This document shows, piece after piece, positions 50,075 through 63,100 of a stretch of DNA of 64,000 nt. A program made the translations under genes and the position numbers. Source of the DNA: Oasisia sp. SBJ-2009. Taxonomy: Eukaryota > Annelida > Polychaeta > Sabellida > Siboglinidae. The DNA is taken from NCBI GenBank assembly GCA_964017155.1, contig OZ024854.1, forward strand, positions 47,434,923 through 47,498,922. The letters run 5' to 3'. Under the pieces are notes generated by a model. The model searched no databases. It was given only the letters and a program-made list of their open reading frames with translations, and had not been told where the DNA came from. Position 1 is the stretch's first letter; every line of letters starts with the position of its first letter.

Positions 50075-52439
50075 AGTGTACACAAAGGGGTTCACGTGAA
50101 CCACTTTTTGCGACCTATCCTTCTTTTTGTGTTCCCAGGGTCTCATCGTACCCCGTGGAAAACCTGTTCAATGACACCGTCTCATCATGTCCCCCAGAAA
50201 ACAATCGATCAATACGATCCGATAAATTCCCATATTTTAAAACGAGACAATTTTGAGATAACAAGATCGGCAATCTAGAATACATTTTTAATTGTCCAAC
50301 TGCAGTAGTCCTAAAGCAAGTTGTCAACTGTACGTCACGATCGCCTGACATGAATATCAGCCGGCATCAGTAATGGCGTGTTTAACATGGCGTGTACAGT
50401 ATCACATGAATAGCTTATATCCAGGTATGCATACATTTTTTGTTACAATAGACGACACTTAGTACTTAACTCAATAACGCTCGCAGGCCTACAAGTCTAT
50501 GACTATGTACTTATTATAACGGAGGCCTTTCGGTGATGTTGGCGATATGCGCTCAAAAGCCCTGTGTGACCGAGATTTCATGTGCAGTCTATTGAAAATT
50601 GCATGTATGGGGACTCGACGGTTGTCAGTCGTTGTAATGGACATACGGGAACACATTTCAAAGCACTGTACTGGTCGACTTTGAGGTGTTAATCGATGGG
50701 TTACCATAGAATATGTATGTATGTATGTATGTATATATTGTACTAGTGGAGTAAATGGTCGATCATGTACGCCGGACATTGTCTCTTTACTGAATTAACG
50801 CAGTATTGTAGTAGCCCCACAATAGCCACACTAATGATAAAGAGATACTAGACCGCATGCGGCTAAGAAGAACGCTCATTCCACTGAAATAAACACATAG
50901 TAGAGCAGCGTTGCTCATTCAAGAACTACGAGATTGTAATTAGGTCATGGAGATAACGCCTAAGCTATGAATGGTTATTATATATGGAGGTAGAACATAA
51001 ATACTATCTTCCTACAATCTTTCCGCGTTGTGGCGATGTCCGCTCAACCTCGTGTCAATGAGATTTCGCAATCCACTGACATTTTGTTTTATATAAACCT
51101 ATTTAATGTCTGTGAAATTGTTAAATGTACGTACTCATTTTATATTCAACTTAAGACGGTCGTAAATAGCACAAACGGTACTAAATAGCAATGGAATAAT
51201 TATGCTTAAACGCGCGTGTGGCTTCTGTCGATTTCCCTTCTTAATCTTAAAATAATTGGTACTATAGATCCTAATCGTGCTATGTGTTGCACTGGCTAGT
51301 GTACTGGATAAGCTAGTTCCTTTAGAATCACTTACCATGACCACGTAGACATGTACTGACAGTTGGTAGTATGCCACATGGTAAGTCGTCATTTTACATA
51401 GTTCTCATTATTGCTTGTCATATTGCAAGATTGAGTTTGGCCGTGTGCATGTTGTACTCCACCCAGACCGTGCAGCCATGTGTACTAACTTTCTGTTAGA
51501 CTGGTCCCGTTGTCTGATACAGCGATGATACACCTGTGACGGAGTGGGGGATAACAGCGTGCTTCTATTTATGATTAACTTTAAGAATGTTTACGGTGTC
51601 ACGATCATGTCACCATAAGAAACTACTAGATATCAAAACTGATTTAAGCTGATGAAGGATGGATCTGTTTTGGGCTGGGCTGGGCAGAAATACTTGGGAT
51701 ATTTTGCTGGTGATATGTATGACGTCGAGGGAGTAGTGATAGGGTTTTTTGTCCTACCGTTTATTTGTTGCGGGATCTCAGTTCAATTTTACATCACGAT
51801 TTCAAATCAAGTATAAATTCTTTCAATGGATTTGTTTGCCTTAATGAAGTCCATAACGTAGAGTACGTATCTGTAGCAGATCGGTGATATGACAACTATT
51901 AAGCACTTGTATAGTACAGCGCTCGTTCTTTTATTCTTTTGATCAGCAAACGGTAGCAAACAACCGTATCGTGAAACTACGGCGATAAATAGTGTCGATC
52001 CAGTGGTGGTATATGTCTATAGCGTAGGTCTATAATGTTTAAAGTTATTCATGTATAATTATACACATTGCCCGCAGGAGATCGTGTCTACGAGATGTGT
52101 ATGCAATACCAGATAAACAAAATAATAATAAAAGCAGGTTTTACCCGTACATATTATGTTATCGCCCTACGCTTGTATCAACTCAACCGTAAACCACTTA
52201 ATGTAACCGTATGTAGCCATATTGTCTGACCGCAAATTGCACATTAAATCTTATGTGTCATTATGCTACTGGTCAAACTGTCACACTCTAATCTAATGCG
52301 ATTATTCGTTGTATGTTTTTAATTCAAACGGTTAATAAAAACACAAACCCAATTTGCAGTAGATATCCTAAGTTAAGCGTCCAATATCGAACGCCTTTAA
52401 ATAATCGAATCGGAGCCTATGTGCTTGACACTACGTTTA
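50075..52439. other. Intergenic, no gene seen
   Basis: Open frames here are short and unrelated to any family I know. A short GTAT repeat lies near 50714-50735. I see no splice-bounded coding exon. Confidence 0.4.
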
Positions 52440-52940
52440 CTACAGGGAAGGGTTGATTTGGTTAAGTGAGCGCGAACTATTTACCTGGAGGTCGCGTCAC
52501 ACAGGTAAACAATTTACGCGTTACCCCTCCTAGCGGTGCTCTGTCACGTCTGAAGTAGGCTCGTGTGCAGCCACGCGTGTCGAAAGGAGTGGCCGCGTAC
52601 ACATGTATTACAGTTGTGATCGAGCTTGGCGGTCGTGATTGACTAGACGTCTGGATTCAAGATAACGAGCCATTCACTTGAGCTGAGTACCGTTGACAGA
52701 CAGAGAGGTGGTGGGATCAGCGATTGCTACAAACGTCGACGCACGACGGACTGAGTGCGAAGTAAACGTGATCAGGACTGTACGGATGTTTTGGAGTGAC
52801 AGTGATAGCAGGATAGCTACAGGTGGTGTCCTTAGTCATCCGGGTCAGATGCAACCGCAGATGCAGTGAAGTTCGGCCGTTGACGCCTGTAAACAGCACA
52901 TCACGCCAGAGTAGGGTCGTAGCGCGACGTACGTGAAAGG
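52440..52940 (+). promoter_or_regulatory. CpG-richer stretch, possible promoter or 5' noncoding exon
   Basis: CpG becomes noticeably denser than in the flanks, and the stretch ends in ACGTGAAAG|GTGAGTCA, a strong donor-like site. It could be the first noncoding exon of the downstream LamG/FZ gene. No TATA box or coding frame supports this, so it is only a suggestion. Confidence 0.25.
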
Positions 52941-52973
52941 TGAGTCAATGTAATTCTTTATGCACTTCCTAGA

Positions 52974-52975
<2 letters not shown>

Positions 52976-53024
<49 letters not shown>

Positions 53025-53027
53025 TGA

Positions 53028-53116
<89 letters not shown>

Positions 53117-53264
53117 TGTGTGTGTGTGAGTGTGTGTGTGTGTGAGTGTGTGTGTGTGTGTGTGAGAGAGAGAGTGTGTGTATGTGTGTGTGTGGGTGTG
53201 GGTGTGGGTGTGGGTGTGGGTGTGGATGTGGATGTGGATGTGTGTGTGGATGTGGATGTGTGGA
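52976..53264 (+). repeat. (GT)n microsatellite with GTGGAT/GTGGGT variants
   Basis: A nearly unbroken dinucleotide tract with GAGAGA interruptions, grading into GGGTGT and GGATGT hexamers. Confidence 0.97.
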
Positions 53265-53769
53265 GATAAAAAATTGCCAGTTTGGGCTTTACAGTAAAAA
53301 AGTGTAATTTGAGCGAGTTATTCAAATAATACTGATATATTTGTTACACTACAACTGGTGCCAGTGACAGTCTTTAATATGGTCGTCTGTGTCAGCAACG
53401 ATTAGCTCAGCTAGTGGTCAGTTGGTTTCCTCTAAATGCCGTCCGTTTTATCAGTTGTAATTACCCGCCTTGGTTATTTTTAATTGGGTACATTCTGCTA
53501 ACGTTGTGAACGACAAATACGTCCAGCAGCCGTGTCAACAACACACGAATAGACTAGCAACGAACATAAAATATATGCAATGTGATATATTCACACAACT
53601 ACGGCAGCCACCATTAGAGTAAGTGCGTATAGCAAGCACCGGAAGAGCCAGCTCGGGGAGAACTTCGGGTACCGTAGGGCTCAGGCACTGCTCCCCGGGG
53701 GAACAACTGAACACCCTCATCAAATCGCTCCTGCTCGTACGCCCGCACGCTCCTTTGCTCGCCCCTTCG

Positions 53770-54925
53770 CTCGCTCGCTCGCTTGCTCGCTCGCTCACTC
53801 AATCACTCACTCACTCACTCACTCACTCACTCACTCACTCACTCACTCACACACGCAGTCACTAATTCACTCCGCTCGCTCGCTCTCCCTTGTTCACTCA
53901 CTCACTCACTAAGGCACTCACTCACTCACTCACTCACTCACTCACCCACTCACCCACTCACCCACTCACCCACACACGCACTCACTCACCCACTCACACA
54001 CTCACTCACTCACTCACTCACATATTCACTCACTCACATATTCACTCACGCATTCACTCACTCACCCACTCACTCACACACGCTGTCACTAATTTACTAC
54101 GCTCGCTCGCTCTCTCGTTCACTCACTCACCCACTCACCCACTCACACACTCACACACTCACTCACTCACTCACTCACTCACTCACTCACATATTCACTC
54201 ACTCACATATTCACTCACGCATTCACTCACTCAGTCACTCACACACTCACTCACACACGCTGTCACTAATTTACTACGCTCGCTCGCTCTCTCGTTCACT
54301 CACTCACTCACTCACTCACATACGCACTCACTCACTCACTCACTCACTCACTCACACATTCACTCATTCAGTCACTCACTCATCGATTCACTCACTCATT
54401 TACCCACCCACCTATTCACTCACTCACTCACTCACTCACGCACGCACGCACGCACGCACGCACTTACTTACTCACTCACTCACTCATTCATTCATTCAGT
54501 CACTCACCCACTCACACTCACTCACTCACTCACTCACTCACTCACATATTCACTCACTCACATATTCACTCACGCATTCACTCACTCAGTCACTCACCCA
54601 CTCACTCACACACGCTGGCACTAATTTACTACGCTCGCTCGCTCTCTCGTTCACTCACTCACTCACTCACTCACATACGCACTCACTCACTCACTCACTC
54701 ACTCACTCACACATTCACTCATTGAGTCACTCACTCATCGATTCACTCACTCATTTACCCACCCACCTATTCACTCACTCACTCACTCACTCACTCACTC
54801 ACTCACTCACTCACGCACGCACTCACTCACTCACTCATTCAGTCACTCACTCACTCACTCACTCACTCACTAAGGCACTCACTCACTCACTCACTCACTC
54901 ACTCACTCACTCACTCACTCACTCA
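53770..54925 (+). repeat. (CACT)n satellite, about 1.1 kb
   Basis: A tetranucleotide array with higher-order structure. Blocks with GCTCGCTCGCTCTC, CACATATTCACTC and GTCACTAATTTACTACGC recur about every 190-350 nt (54075, 54255, 54610). The Thr-His-Ser-Leu frames are artefacts. Confidence 0.97.
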
Positions 54926-55680
54926 TAAAGCGTGTTAACTACTTCACCGTGAAGCTCCTATGCACTGTTGGGTTGCCATAACGTCATAATGCTAATGTTT
55001 CCATTTGATTTTAAACTGATTTCATTAAAAAAAAAACAATGGTTACTTTTGTGAGGCGGTCGCGCTGGAACGAGGTAGTTAAATGGATGACTGACCGGAT
55101 TCTTTATATGACATCACATAACGGAACTTTCTGGAACGGCTTGCAAACGGAATGCTCTCTGCGAGCATGGAGATGATAAGATATATATCTCAATATGTCA
55201 AGGAGATCTGTCCCGTCGCCCTCATTCCTGAAACCGCACATTACCACCACCCGAGGGTGTTTCAGGTCCGATGACATGGCACATCCTGTTTCGGCAATAT
55301 CTTTCATTTTATCATCTGATTACTCGCCAGGTCACTTCACGGTCACCTTAAAATACAAGCAAGTAGCAGTTAGCGCACTTGTGTAATAGGTACTGACGTT
55401 GCTGATTTCAGAAACCCACTATAGGTCGATTCGAAACTGAACCTGACTTTCATTGATTGCTGCACAGCGTACACAAACCCACACACCAATGATTAGCATG
55501 CACTAATCATGTTACGTTCACCTCAATACATAATATTTCAAAAGAAACGAGCGTTTCTTTTTAACTTTTATTTGAACAGAAATCAAGAATAAAGAGATAA
55601 GTATATAATGTGGCTTACTGACTGTTGTGTAGTTAGTTGCGTAGTGTACTTGTAGTCCTATCTATACCGAGACTCGAGCT

Positions 55681-57240
55681 ACATATGTAGGTGTATATGT
55701 AGCGTATGGGTGGGTGTATTGACGTGTTCTCCGAAATACGGCTAACGTTTTGTGAATAAATTCTGCTTCAACGAGGACACCTGTTTCAAATTTGCGCATT
55801 AACAACACTTACAAAAGTAATGCTATGAATTCTCAGAGAAAAATTAATCGTTCTCTGTGTGGATGTCGCACTGACCGAATGACGGCCATATATGTTACTG
55901 GACATTATTTACCATAAGCTACTGATACAAGTCCAGTCTACCTTTACAAAAAAGAGCCAATGGTATACTACTGATTACCAATGAATACCATTCAGTATCA
56001 TTCAATACCATTGGACCATTCAATGATAATTCAGCAGGACTCAGTGGTATCTCAATGGTAATTAAAAATACCATGCAATACCACTGAACGGTACAAAGAA
56101 TCCAAAATATCATTCAAAATATCATTCAAAAACCATATTCAGATACCATTCAAATACCCTTGGCCATAATACCTCTAGGACCATTCAAGTACCATTCCAA
56201 TACCATTCGAAAACACTGGTATTTGAATGGTATTTGAATGCTTTTTTAAGAGTAACTCACAGCATAAGTTACGGATACGGGTTTTATGAGCACCATCGGA
56301 TCGTTTGACAGGACAAGAATACAAGATATAACGATGCGTCGGTGTGTTGTGGGCCTGTAATCTAAGACACTGTCATTACAAGTCAGTAAATAGACTGCAG
56401 CCAGTGTGTGCTTTGACACTCGTGTAGATCGTGATCGTGGACTACTTCTTTACCCAACGACAGCGGCACAGCGCCACTACACGTGCCCTAGTCGCCGCCA
56501 GCTATCCCCTATCACGGAGACAACATACACACAGAAAGGGCAATACAGGCGACCTGAAATGGCCACCCAAGTGATCGAAGAATTGCAAAAATGATCGTAT
56601 CGCATACGCCTTTAGCTGTTTTGTTCACAGACGCTGAAATGGAGGTATCTGTTGTGACGCAGCAATTAACGGATTTCGCCACCATAAACAAGGTCATTAT
56701 GAAGGTTACACAACTTCATTGTCCCCCGACTGCTTATATTTGTATAACTGAAACTGAAAATGTAACTTATGAAATGTGTATCGGGTAATTAATTGAACCA
56801 TTGCTTTACCAACGTTAGAACAGTGTATTAAACAAAAATTGCTGGAATGTTTTTTTATTGTGCAACGTTGGTTAAACATCTCTAACAGACGGCTAATCTA
56901 ACATAGGCCCAATGTTGGCAAATATCTGTATAACTGAACATGTTACTGTATGTGAATTTGATCATTACTTGTACCATCGCTGTAACAACTCAGTTTACTT
57001 AACATTTATGTTGGCTGTGCATCGTTGGCCCAATGCCAACGTTATGTCAACGGTATCACAGTTGGGGCAACGTTGGGCCAACGTGGGCTTGCTATTTGGG
57101 GTGTGCTATACCATCATACCATATGTAGGTGTATATGTAGCGTGTGGGTGGGTGTTCTCCTATATACGGCTACAGGTTTGTGAATAAATTCGGCTTCAAC
57201 GAGGAGACCTGTTTCAAATTTGCGCTACAACAAAAGTAAT
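55681..57240 (+). repeat. Segmental duplication pair
   Basis: 55681-55815 and 57119-57240 share CATATGTAGGTGTATATGTA, TTCAACGAGGA and ACCTGTTTCAAATTTGCGC. A further shared piece (CGCATACGCCTTTAG, GCAATTAAC) lies at 56595-56690 and 57665-57715. Confidence 0.85.
55950..56245. repeat. ATACCATTCAAATACC-rich element
   Basis: More than ten degenerate copies of ATACCATT(C)AA in both orientations, ending in TTTGAATGGTATTTGAATG. It may be a MITE with subterminal repeats. Confidence 0.6.
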
Positions 57241-57981
57241 GCTACGAATACTCAGAGAAATCGTATCATATTTTGATAAGATTCCACTCTAGTATTCAGT
57301 CTGTTCTGATATACAACCAAAGCCACGTTTGTTCGCACAACCACACGAGCACTACCACTCCATTCTGATCGTGTGCGAATCCTCTGGACGCGAGTTGAAC
57401 TTTTCCGGCTACAAACCGGATATAATACAAGCATATTGTAACAAACCTGTGTGCTGATGCAATATGAACAAACTCTCTTTCATAAGTAATGTACCAAACT
57501 GGTTGGCTGGCTCCGTTAATTGATGGCGTTGACACGAACACATCAAGTAACCGACCGTAACCGTGCACAATGACACTGTACTTAAATATCTATTTGTGTA
57601 CTGTCAATGAATGTACAAGGCAAGCCAATTGTGTGGTTTCAGGAAGTAGAATTGCGAAATTTATCGGATCGCATACGCCTTTAGGTTTAGGTTGACTCAG
57701 CAATTAACCGATTTCCTCATCACCTAGTTGGCTTAAAAACACCACCGATATTTAAATGCAAACTTTTGAGCACGCCACCACTACATCTAACAGGGTTTTC
57801 ATATTTCTGTATTATAATTAATTGAACGATGCTGCATTTTCCTCCAGAATCGATAAAAGATAAATCATTGGGTTTGAACTAAAATAAACAACCAATTACA
57901 TAATATTTTGGAAAAGAATAGTGGCAACACTGTTAATAATTATTGATTTGACGCCTCCATGCATTATCGCAGACTCACACG

Positions 57982-58026
<45 letters not shown>

Positions 58027-58082
58027 ACACGCACGTAGCCTATGCATAGGCACACTTATATAAACCGTACAGTTTCACGGTT

Positions 58083-58165
58083 TTAAACGTCGTCGATGAC
58101 ATAGAACTCCAGCTGACTCATATCTCTTTTGGGGTCCATGTAGATCAGTGTCAGGTCGTCCCTGC
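58083..58165 (-). CDS. Possible terminal coding exon of an unknown gene
   Basis: The minus strand reads RDDLTLIYMDPKRDMSQLEF, then YVIDDV and a stop. The composition looks like real protein, and an AG acceptor preceded by CTGCTGTGTCTC lies just upstream. I recognise no family and cannot find a neighbouring exon with confidence. Confidence 0.3.
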
Positions 58166-59574
58166 CTAGGTATGCCCATCCACACCGAGACACAGCAGTT
58201 GCAGCAATACGTTATTCATCATATCAGCCCGTTGTACCGTTTAATCCCGCTGCTTCAACAAAGCGATCGTAACACAATAGTGACGTCACATGGGGTGTGG
58301 GTTACCGCTACAGCTGATTCAACACATCTCAGACATAAACGTTTCCCCCAAAGACGTAGGTGGGGTGGGGTGGGTCACACTTGGTTTCAGGTGCCCCAAT
58401 GGCGTGAATGTTGCCGAACAGATACGGTGTCAATATAGTGTTGTGATAAATTATAGTTAGGACTTGTATGCATTGGTTACCGGCATTCCGGCTGGTTTGC
58501 TTGCTGTGAATGTGTATTGATGTATTTATGTGGTCGTTTACATAAAATGTGTAAACGAATAAAGCTAAAACGGCATTAAGTTGCCCATTTTCAATCTGCA
58601 TTTGTCTTTCGTTGATGCTTTGCACAAGAAAGTGTATGTGACGTGGTCGCAAACATAACTACACAATATTATATAACTAGTCCAAGGTATTTCGTCTCTT
58701 GATAGACAAGACGTTAATGCCTCAAGTAAGCGAAATAATATAGAAACACGCGAATGTATATCGTGACCTGGGAGGCGATGCTTCCACACACCTATAAAGT
58801 TAGCGTACGTATTAATGTATGGACAAGTCAGTAACCGGATGGACGAGTATAAGTGAGTCCAGAGGCAGTTGCGTGTCGGTTAGTCACAGATGAAGTAACC
58901 TACTTCCGTAGTGCGACGGAACCGGTCGTTCTCTGACCTCGTTGCACAGGTCGGCCGTGTGGAACCAGGTCAGCCGTGTGGAACCACTTCCAACGCAGAG
59001 TCGGGAGAGGGGGCGGACACACTCGTAACAAATTAGCCTTGAGTCGTTCGAGATAATATTATATTCTCGTGTCGTGCAAGTGTATTTATTTCACTTAAAA
59101 AGTGCCCATGAACAAAGAGCGATCTTCCATAATTACAATCGTTTATTACAGAAATATTGCTTACATCTCCTGCAGAAATGTTACATTAAGTAAATGATTT
59201 GTGTTTTTTCACGATTGCAGCTGTAGCATCTCCATTTTTTTCTTCTAAAATATAGTTGAAGATATACCTGCGTTCCAGTTCAGTCCTTGCCGCACGAACG
59301 AACAGGGCGGATGTTGTAGACATATCAAATAGATTAGTCCGAGAAAAGCATTGCTCAGACTTACGTGTGGTCGAAATGTGAAACCAGGCCAATTAGTGGC
59401 GTCCTCAGGCGGCTGGCTTGAAAACCTAGGCAGTTGAGATAACGTCTCAATACTGTAGCATGGCGGCGTCACTAAAACGTTTCTAGGCTACAGTTTGGAT
59501 TTTTAGATTTATTGATTAAATAACAACAACCTTCTATCCGTCTCTTATTATCCTCTGTGTAAAAGTTTACTAAA
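58166..59574. other. Intergenic, no firm gene
   Basis: A minus frame at 59186-59392 (with RRYIFNYILEEKNGDA) looks somewhat protein-like, but no domain or splice partner is seen. The region around 58860-59010 is CpG-richer and could hold a start site for the gene at 59575. Confidence 0.35.
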
Positions 59575-60140
59575 ATGACGTCTACGTTACAGATATCCAC
59601 TGAAGACAACACGCGTCCATATGCCTCTCCGGACATGAAACCTACGAATCGGTGGTTGTCGACGTGGTCTCATTTACAATGCAAGATGGCCGAGTCGGCA
59701 CAGTGGCGCCTCACCGTGGTGGTCTTCGTCGCGCTGACGTCACTACTACCGACTTCACTCGTCGTAGCCGAAGGCGAAGCAAGTAATGCGGAGACAAAAC
59801 ACAACGCAGCGCTCCATCAGCACGTCGCTGTTTTGCCGGCCGACGGGACGTGCCATGACCGGGAACTACTAACACTCCCCGACTCCACAAAGGTCCGATG
59901 TGCATCCGGTTGCGCACGCAATTTCACGCAGCGGCCGAACGGAAGTAACCGGTTTCCGACTGACGTCGTCCAGATGGGTGGAGACAACTGTCACATTGTA
60001 GGACTCGACCAGACGGTGGAGAGGTCGTCGATGTGCTGGTTGACCCCGACCCCGACCCCGACCTCGACCCCGACCCCGAACTCGACCTCTTCATTCACCT
60101 ACAGTGTCTGGATCAAACCAACGGAGGCACAGACGAAACA
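59575..60140 (+). CDS. LamG/FZ gene exon 1
   Basis: It holds the signal peptide (from Met 59686), an N-terminal cysteine region, a Thr/Pro linker and the LamG start. Donor AAACA|GTAAGT; the frame would stop at once if the intron were retained. Confidence 0.85.
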
Positions 60141-63100
60141 GTAAGTTCTAGTTTTTGTTCTAGTTGTTTCCTGCGCTAGGCAACGTTCTACCAATCGATG
60201 CAGAGATATTGCAATGCTATGACCTTGAAAGGCCTCACTTAGCTAGTCCGCCGTATTCAAGACGTTATCGCCAAACCAGTCTTTCTCTGGCATTCAAATG
60301 TTGACACTGCCAGGGTCTACGTCGTCCTCAGTCGATCGTTCCCTTATCTCTAATTCAAATGTTGACACTGCCAGGGTCTAAGTCGTCCACAGTCGATCGT
60401 TCACTTATCTCTAGATGAAATGATCTAGAATTAGACCGGCTAGACGATGGAGAGACGCACTAGACAAGTGCGGAAAGCGCGCCATCTAGCGAACATAGCG
60501 TGAGAAGGACAAATCTGAAAACGCCCAATCACCGGACACTACCGTTGCACAATGATGAGGATACTTATAATTGCAACAAATTAACCCTCCAAAGCGAATA
60601 GGAATTTTTTTTATTTACCCTTTTTCAAAACCGTAGATATTATTTTTATATAGGAAACGGCGGACCTGTTTATAACGCGGAGTAGTCAGAACACATTACT
60701 CAGCCCTAACTTCGTCCCCGTGACAGAATGCTGCAACTTATTCTGAACGGATGCTCATTTTGGTACATTGCAGATGCCTCATTTCGAGAGAAGACTTCCA
60801 GCTATTTATACACGACGGTCACTTAGAAGGAGTCGCATATGACTTGTCGAAAAAGTGGCTCAATGTCATAAAGCTGACAAAGATAGACTCTAGCTTATGG
60901 ACACACATCGCAATTCGGGTACGTTAGTAACTTGATTCATAACAAGACAAGACTAAGGTAACTTTTACAATGTATCACATGTTTATCTCGTTAATGTGTG
61001 GGTTTTTGTAATGATTTGCAGTGTCTGTATATCTCCCTTCTTATCCACCCCTCCTTCACTCTGTTTCTATCTATCTGTCTTTCTGTCTGTCTGTCTCTCT
61101 CTCTCTTCGCTCTCTGTCTCTGTTGCTCTCTCTTCCCTCTCTTTCTCCCTCCCCCTATATAATTATCTATATTTGTAGGTCTCTCTCTGTCTTTGTCTGT
61201 CTGTCTGTATCTCGGTCTGTGTCTCTCCCCCTCTCCCTCTTCCCCCTCTCTCTCTCTCTCTGTTTCTCTGTCTGTCTGTCTGTCTCTCTATCTATCCCTC
61301 CGTCTCTATCTCTGTCTCTTTCTCTCTCTCCATCTCTTTTCTCTGTCTTACTCACTAATTCATTAATTCATTAATTCATTAATTAATTCGTTAATTCGTT
61401 AATTCATTAATTCATTCACTCACTCACTCACTCACTCACTCACTCACTCACTCTCTCACTCACTCACTCACTCACTCACTCACTCACTCACCCATTCACC
61501 CATTCACCCATTCACCCATTCACCCATTCACCCATTCACCCACCCACCCACCCATATATATATATTATATCATATGACGAAACATTATCTGCTTTATCTA
61601 CGTTAATGTGAGAGATCGTATTATATACTAATCCACCGTTGGCCGCCGGCAACCAACCAAACAAACATCACACATTTCTCCAACAGGTGCAGGAGAGAAA
61701 CGCATCTATTCCTGCAAACGTCGCCGTCTTTGCCAATGGCGTCTTCTTGGCCCCGTCGCTCCTGCTTGGCGCGAGAGAGACACGTCCTCGCACCGATTAC
61801 CGTGAAACTGGCGTCACCGGTGCCAGCCAGTATCCAAAAGAGTACTTTCGCCTTGGCCTCGGACGCGATCAGATTGGTATGTTTAACAACAGTTTCAAAT
61901 GTAGTTTCCCACGTTCGAATTAATCGCAATACGTACAGGGTAACGACAGGCAATGGTTTGGGGGTAAGTGTAAACAGAGTTTGCACATCTGGAACTACAA
62001 TATTGACTGTTATACCAGTAGCTTACTAGAAAACCTTGTTAAGCGTATAACACTGATGATGATGGTTTATTATAGAAACTACATAAACATTCAAATTCTA
62101 CAAAGTGTAAGGATTGATCATATTGTCAAAGTGTCTATAATGAAAATGTTGAGCCACGTGTGGGAGATGTTTTTTCCAATACATGAAACACATATACACA
62201 AATAACGACACAAACGTCATTATTTTTTCATGTTCCAAGATAACCAAACCAGGAACAACTTGTGTTGTGTTTAGAATCAAGAGGATGCGAAGTTCTAAGG
62301 GTTGACGCATGCGCAACGATTGGTCATAGTTTTGCTGTACACATGCCGAACGTATGGCAGATCCGTTCCCAGAGTGCAGCACTCCAGCACGCTAAGCGAA
62401 ACAGCAAGCTGTTTGGAGTCGACCCAGAGAAAGACAGCAGCTTAGCAAATTGTACTTGGAACCGGGATGTGGTTATGAAGTTTCTTTGCACGTTATATCT
62501 CTCACCGTGTTCTGGGAAAGGCACCGGCCTCCCGCCTTGTCTGGCATTTTGCGAAGGTAAGAATTTCCCATTTGATGCTGAATTTATAGCTATCATTGTC
62601 GACGTTGAGTCTGTCTACAACATCATTCTCGTCCACCGTCATCAATTCATAGACGGCAACTCACCCATCATCCGTTTCATGAGTATTTTAATAGATTGCT
62701 AATGCACCGTAAATTACTTCCTCTAAATAAAGATTCCGACACTTTCGCAATTTGAATGGATGCATGTCACGCGGTCGTGCATTTTCTGAAACACAGATGC
62801 ATAGGAAATGTTCTAGTGCCAAGGGTAATAGCTAAGATCAGCGGAGTTAATGGTATAAGTAGTGGAACAGCTAAGATCAGCGGAGTTATTGGTATAAGCA
62901 TTAGTAATGGAACAGCTAAGATCAGGGGAGTTATTGGTATAAGTAGTGGAACTGCTAAGATCAGCGGAGTTATTGGTATAAGTTTTAGTAATGGAACAGT
63001 TAAGATCAGCGGAATTATTGGTATAAGTAGTGGAACAGCTAAGATAAGCGGAGTTATTGGAATAAGTATAAGTAATGGAACAGCTAAGATCAGCGGAGTT

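Larger units (their letters stand above)
54930..58080. other. Intergenic, internally duplicated, no gene seen
   Basis: It contains the paired duplication 55681-55815/57119-57240, ATACCATTCAAATACC repeats at 55950-56240, a GTTGGCCCAACGTT-type motif cluster at 56800-57090, and a (CA)n tract at 57985-58030. Confidence 0.5.

Noticed and set aside
53783..54928. 381-residue Thr-His-Ser-Leu frame
   Set aside because: Translation of a (CACT)n satellite; all frames are open and meaningless.
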